25,499 bases of DNA from CAYLJO01 sp964383905 (GTDB lineage Bacteria > Acidobacteriota > Blastocatellia > Pyrinomonadales > Pyrinomonadaceae), in contig CAYLJO010000081.1 of the NCBI GenBank assembly GCA_964383905.1, positions 1-25,499 on the forward strand, written 5' to 3'. The translations under genes and the position numbers were made by a program. Every line of letters begins with the position of its first letter. The stretch's first letter is position 1. Positions 22,468-25,499 of the stretch are shown here, one piece after another. The notes beneath the pieces are model-generated. The model saw only the letters and a list, made by a program, of their open reading frames with translations, was not told the DNA's origin and did no database searches.

Positions 22468-23364
22468 ATGCCATATTCACACAACGGCGACCTTGAACGC
22501 CTCGTCGAGCAGATTACGGATGTGATCGTCGCGCGCCTGAACGGCGACGTGGACGCACAGGCGGCGATGTGCGGCTGCACAAACGAGTGTTTCAACCGCT
22601 GCCCGGAGCGGATGCACAGGGTAGTGGATGCGGGCGCGGCACGCATCGGGCTGGTGCTCGGCGAGACGGCCTCCGCCAGGGATTGGGCCAGCCTGATCGA
22701 CCACACGCTCCTCAAGCCTGAAGCGACCGGGGACGACATCCGGCGTTTGTGCGAAGAGGCGGCGCGTTTTCATTTCGCGTCCGTGTGTGTGAACCCGACG
22801 TGGGTACGCGCGGCCGCCTGCCATCTGCGCGGCACGGGCGTCCCCGTCTGCACCGTGATCGGCTTTCCGCTCGGCGCAACACTCCCGGACGTGAAGGCTT
22901 ATGAAGCGCGGCGCGCGATCTTTGACGGCGCGCGCGAGGTGGACATGGTCATCAATATCGGCGCGCTCAAGAGTAATGATGATTGTGCGGTCGAGCATGA
23001 CATACGCTCGGTCGTCGAAGTCGCACACGAAGTCGGCGTCACCTGCAAGGTGATCATTGAAACGGCGCTCTTAACGGACGAGGAGAAGGTGCGCGCATGT
23101 CTCGCGGCTAAGCGCGCCGGCGCAGACTTCGTTAAGACCTCGACGGGATTTTCCAAAGGCGGCGCGACCGTCGCGGATGTGGCCTTGATGCGCCGGACGG
23201 TCGGCGCTGATCTTGGTGTCAAAGCCTCGGGCGGCGTGAAGGGCCTGGAGGACGTGCGCCGGATGGTCGAAGCGGGCGCCACGCGCATCGGCGCCAGCGT
23301 CGGCGTCAAGATCGCGCAGGAAGCCGCCGGCGCCCGACCGGCGGCTATGGCAAGCGCGTACTGA
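22468..23364 (+). CDS. deoC: deoxyribose-phosphate aldolase with N-terminal helix and Cys cluster
   Basis: DeoC cleaves 2-deoxyribose 5-phosphate to acetaldehyde and glyceraldehyde 3-phosphate. The class I aldolase site is intact: Asp159 in EVDMVIN, Schiff-base Lys223 in FVKTSTGFS, and Lys252 in VKASGGVK. The usual length is about 220-260 residues; this one has 298 owing to about 70 extra N-terminal residues. That extension holds an amphipathic helix (DLERLVEQITDVIVARL, 8-24), like an encapsulation peptide, and then a Cys cluster CGCTNECFNRC (35-45, Cys35, 37, 41, 45) that may bind metal or an Fe-S cluster. Both suggest microcompartment cargo. AGGAG lies 11 bases before the ATG. An RpiB with a similar extension lies 1.2 kb upstream. 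Confidence 0.92.
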   Translation: MPYSHNGDLERLVEQITDVIVARLNGDVDAQAAMCGCTNECFNRCPERMHRVVDAGAARIGLVLGETASARDWASLIDHTLLKPEATGDDIRRLCEEAARFHFASVCVNPTWVRAAACHLRGTGVPVCTVIGFPLGATLPDVKAYEARRAIFDGAREVDMVINIGALKSNDDCAVEHDIRSVVEVAHEVGVTCKVIIETALLTDEEKVRACLAAKRAGADFVKTSTGFSKGGATVADVALMRRTVGADLGVKASGGVKGLEDVRRMVEAGATRIGASVGVKIAQEAAGARPAAMASAY

Positions 23365-23468
23365 GACTGCTGGGCACACACTCTGCGGGAATTAATAACG
23401 GTAGAACAGAGCCCTTCTGGCCGGCAACCATCATCCCGGCGACATTTCCCGCGAAATACTCTTCATCC

Positions 23469-23498
23469 TTGTCTTTCGGCGCCCTTTCCTACTATGCT
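23469..23498 (+). promoter_or_regulatory. possible glgC promoter
   Basis: TTGTCT (23469-23474), an 18-base spacer and TATGCT (23493-23498) form a weak sigma70-type promoter 38 bases before the glgC ATG. The -10 hexamer is identical to that of the padR promoter in this window. Confidence 0.35.
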
Positions 23499-23536
23499 TC
23501 ATGCGTTCTCAGACATTCGAATCAAGAGGAAAAGTC

Positions 23537-24832
23537 ATGACAGCAAGGCATAATGTGCTGGCAGTGATTCTCGGCGGAGGTGCCGGCACGCGACTATTTC
23601 CGCTGACGCAGATGCGCTCGAAACCCGCCGTGCCGTTAGGCGGTAAGTATCGTCTGGTTGACATTCCGATCTCGAACTGCATCAACTCTGATGTTGTTAA
23701 AATCTTCGTCCTCACGCAGTACAACTCTGCTTCTTTGAATCGTCACATCGCGCAGACGTATCGACTCTCCCCTTTCTCGGATGGCTTCGTTGAAATTCTC
23801 GCGGCCGAACAGACGCCGGAGAGCCCGCATTGGTATCAGGGGACGGCGGATGCGGTGCGCCAGGTCTTGCCGCATATCAGAGACTGGGGCATTGGTACGC
23901 TTCTCATTCTCTCCGGCGATCACCTGTACCGCATGGATTACCGTAAGTTCCTCGCGCGCCATTTCGAGACGGATGCCGATGTCACCATCTCCGTCGTCCC
24001 GTGCACGCCGGATGTCGCCGAAGGGTTCGGGTTGCTGAAAACCGACAGTAGCGGGCGCATTATTGAGTTCAGCGAAAAGCCGAAGGGCGCGGCGCTCGAA
24101 GCGATGCGGGTGGACACGAGCAGCCTCGGACTCAGCACTGAAGAGGCAAGCGCGCGCCCTTTTCTCGCTTCGATGGGCATCTATGTTTTCAAGTATGACC
24201 TTCTGGAGACACTGCTGGATCAGGACAGGTCGTGGGTTGATTTCGGGCGCGAGGTCATTCCGGCCGCCATCGAGTCTTACAACGTGCAGGGGTTTATGTT
24301 CGACGGCTACTGGGAAGATATTGGCACGATCGGCGCTTTCTATTATGCGAACCTTGACATGGCGACACTGGTGCCAAAGTTTAACTCCTTTGATACCGAA
24401 GCCCCGATCTACACCCGGCCGCGGTACCTGCCTCCTTCAAAGATGCACGACTGCGAGGTACGTGATTCCATCATCAGTGAAGGGTGCATCATGAGGGGCG
24501 CGCAAATCGCTCACTCGGTAATAGGGTTGCGGAGCCGCATCGAGCAGGGCACGCACATCGAAGCCTCAATCATCATGGGCGCGGACTATTACCAATCCGT
24601 TGAGGACATGCAGGCGGATGTTACCCGGGGCATTCCGCGCATCGGCATCGGCGAAGGCGCGATGATCCGCCACGCCATCATAGATAAAAACGCCCGCGTC
24701 GGCGCAGGCGTGCGCCTCATTAACGAGAGCCGGGTTGAACACGCGGACAGCGATGACGGCAGCGTCTATATCCGCGATGGTATCATAATCGTGCCGAAAA
24801 ACGCCTTGGTTAAAGACGGCACAATCGTATGA
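23537..24832 (+). CDS. glgC: glucose-1-phosphate adenylyltransferase (ADP-glucose pyrophosphorylase)
   Basis: From ATG 23537, eight bases after GAGG, the protein has 431 residues. It makes ADP-glucose from ATP and glucose 1-phosphate, the committed step of glycogen synthesis. The nucleotidyltransferase domain shows LGGGAGTRLFPLT (12-24), KPAVPLGGKYRLVDIPISN, HWYQGTADAVRQ, LSGDHLYRMDY and FSEKPKG. The C-terminal left-handed beta-helix has hexapeptide-like rungs (ISEGCIMRGAQIAHSVIG, then IIDKNARVGAGVRL). The sequence is of the cyanobacterial/plant type. The protein is normally allosterically controlled. The frame extends 12 codons further upstream, without support. It is on the same strand as deoC, 172 bases behind it, with its own possible promoter. 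Confidence 0.95.
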   Translation: MTARHNVLAVILGGGAGTRLFPLTQMRSKPAVPLGGKYRLVDIPISNCINSDVVKIFVLTQYNSASLNRHIAQTYRLSPFSDGFVEILAAEQTPESPHWYQGTADAVRQVLPHIRDWGIGTLLILSGDHLYRMDYRKFLARHFETDADVTISVVPCTPDVAEGFGLLKTDSSGRIIEFSEKPKGAALEAMRVDTSSLGLSTEEASARPFLASMGIYVFKYDLLETLLDQDRSWVDFGREVIPAAIESYNVQGFMFDGYWEDIGTIGAFYYANLDMATLVPKFNSFDTEAPIYTRPRYLPPSKMHDCEVRDSIISEGCIMRGAQIAHSVIGLRSRIEQGTHIEASIIMGADYYQSVEDMQADVTRGIPRIGIGEGAMIRHAIIDKNARVGAGVRLINESRVEHADSDDGSVYIRDGIIIVPKNALVKDGTIV

Positions 24833-24851
24833 AAGGATGAACGCCGCAGCG

Positions 24852-24910
24852 ATGAACGGTGAATAGAAGCAGGATAGCTACAGTCTTTCTATTCAGCGTC
24901 CCTCGTTCAT
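24852..24910 (+). terminator. hairpin after glgC
   Basis: Inner arms TGAATAGAA (24860-24868) and TTCTATTCA (24887-24895) are perfectly complementary. Outer arms ATGAACG (24852-24858) and CGTTCAT (24904-24910) extend the stem after a bulge. It starts 19 bases after the glgC stop and ends 9 bases before the next ATG. There is no long T run, so it may be a processing or attenuating hairpin and not a classical intrinsic terminator. Confidence 0.45.
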
Positions 24911-24919
24911 AGTTTGGAG

Positions 24920-25195
24920 ATGGCCAGAGGATGGGAGAGTAAAGCGGTAGCAGATCAGATGGAGGAAGCGGGTGAGCGCGCGCAGTCGCGCGCCGCTGCC
25001 CAGTTCGATGCCTCGCCCGAGGAGCGTGTGCGCCGCGAACGGCTCGAGTCGCTGCGGCTGTCCCGTGCGCGCACGCTGCAACAACTCGAACGCGCCACTA
25101 ATAGTGCGTATCGCGGAATGCTTCAACGCACGCTCCGAGCGCTCGAAAAAGAGATTGAAGAGTTAAGGTCAGTCGACCGGCGCGAAACCAGGTGA
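24920..25195 (+). CDS. small charged helical protein of unknown function
   Basis: From ATG 24920 the protein has 91 residues. It begins MARGWESKAVADQMEEAGE, then a long, Arg/Glu-rich helix (ERVRRERLESLRLSRARTL), then a second one (LQRTLRALEKEIEELR) likely to form a coiled coil. There is no signal peptide or membrane segment. The MARGWESK opening seems familiar as a conserved start in acidobacterial hypothetical proteins, but I cannot verify it. A TTG at 24914 is an alternative start. GGAG is too close to the ATG for an ideal ribosome site. Confidence 0.65.
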   Translation: MARGWESKAVADQMEEAGERAQSRAAAQFDASPEERVRRERLESLRLSRARTLQQLERATNSAYRGMLQRTLRALEKEIEELRSVDRRETR

Positions 25196-25211
25196 GACGC
25201 TTAGCGACCAC

Positions 25212-25421
25212 TCATTCTTCGCTGGCGTTATTTTGCACGCCGATGACAGGATCGGCGCTGAGAACGGTGCTCATTCCCTGGTTCTCTTCCTCTGCGGTCG
25301 GCGCATCGGGTTCATCCGCTTCGCCTGACTGCCCGGCGCGGTTTGCCTCTTGATAAGCGGCCTGCTCTTCGTCTTTCGCCGCCGGCTGTCCTCGCGGTCT
25401 CAATTCGTGTTGAGTCTTCAT
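25212..25421 (-). CDS. small acidic hypothetical protein
   Basis: From ATG 25421, with GGGGACGG just upstream, the frame encodes 69 residues with no cysteine, rich in Glu, Ala, Gln and Pro (KDEEQAAYQEANRAGQSGEAD, shown here only as its richest part, then TAEEENQGM). It is probably disordered. The open frame reaches back to 25493, but that part is unlikely to be translated. It converges with the preceding small gene, with 16 bases between their ends. No family was recognised, so existence of the protein is uncertain. Confidence 0.45.
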   Translation of the reverse strand: MKTQHELRPRGQPAAKDEEQAAYQEANRAGQSGEADEPDAPTAEEENQGMSTVLSADPVIGVQNNASEE

Positions 25422-25499
25422 TACCGTCCCCGAAAACTTAATACCTGATGTTACGCAGAGAAGAGAGCAATGATAAACTTGACAGATGAACAAATCACT

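Noticed and set aside
25486..25499. ATG at the right edge that might open a plus-strand gene
   Set aside because: Only four codons are visible and no ribosome binding site is clear; nothing can be said about it.

Overview
The window looks like chromosomal DNA of an Acidobacteriota member, perhaps class Blastocatellia. This is inferred from gene content, not from a marker gene. The clues are an orphan duplicated-permease (ADOP/MacB-like) gene behind a PadR regulator, a Uma2 nuclease, a mycobacterial Sdh1-like succinate dehydrogenase, a split 5'-nucleotidase and a cyanobacterial-type GlgC. No rRNA, tRNA or CRISPR array was seen.

Layout. Positions 1-4300 hold the tail of a CocE/NonD hydrolase, a Tat-exported GH109-type glycosidase, an internally deleted btpA pseudogene, a Uma2 nuclease, two copies of a ~95 bp dispersed repeat, and a PadR gene broken by a 7-G tract with a strong promoter in front. 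Positions 4284-6905 encode the ADOP permease. Positions 7161-11192 (minus strand) are an sdhC-sdhA-sdhB operon followed by a TPR gene. Positions 11687-12581 hold an AbrB-like/PIN-like toxin-antitoxin candidate and a short stub resembling the start of hsdM. Positions 12809-16817 are a tightly overlapped plus-strand cluster: a dienelactone hydrolase fused to a SnoaL-like domain, an APC permease, a truncated SDR remnant and a kynureninase-like PLP enzyme. A bicupin gene faces it. Positions 17696-24832 combine hpt (minus) with a divergent plus-strand series: 5'-nucleotidase C-terminal domain, 5'-nucleotidase catalytic domain, a large palindromic repeat, an N-terminally extended RpiB, a VapBC pair, a SnoaL-like protein, an N-terminally extended DeoC, and GlgC. 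Two small uncharacterised genes close the window.

Main idea. The RpiB-like and DeoC-like proteins both begin with a short amphipathic helix and a linker, as bacterial microcompartment cargo does. The RpiB linker also carries a segment resembling the EutT N-terminus. DeoC carries an extra four-Cys cluster, and RpiB has Asp where the catalytic Cys normally sits. Together they resemble cargo of a sugar-phosphate-utilising metabolosome. Their neighbours, an exported nucleotidase and Hpt, suggest a route from nucleotides to nucleosides to pentose and deoxyribose phosphates. No shell gene lies in the window, so this is inference from cargo features only.

The window also shows several decayed genes (btpA, padR, an SDR, a possible hsdM stub) and two toxin-antitoxin-like pairs, which indicates local turnover by deletion and insertion.
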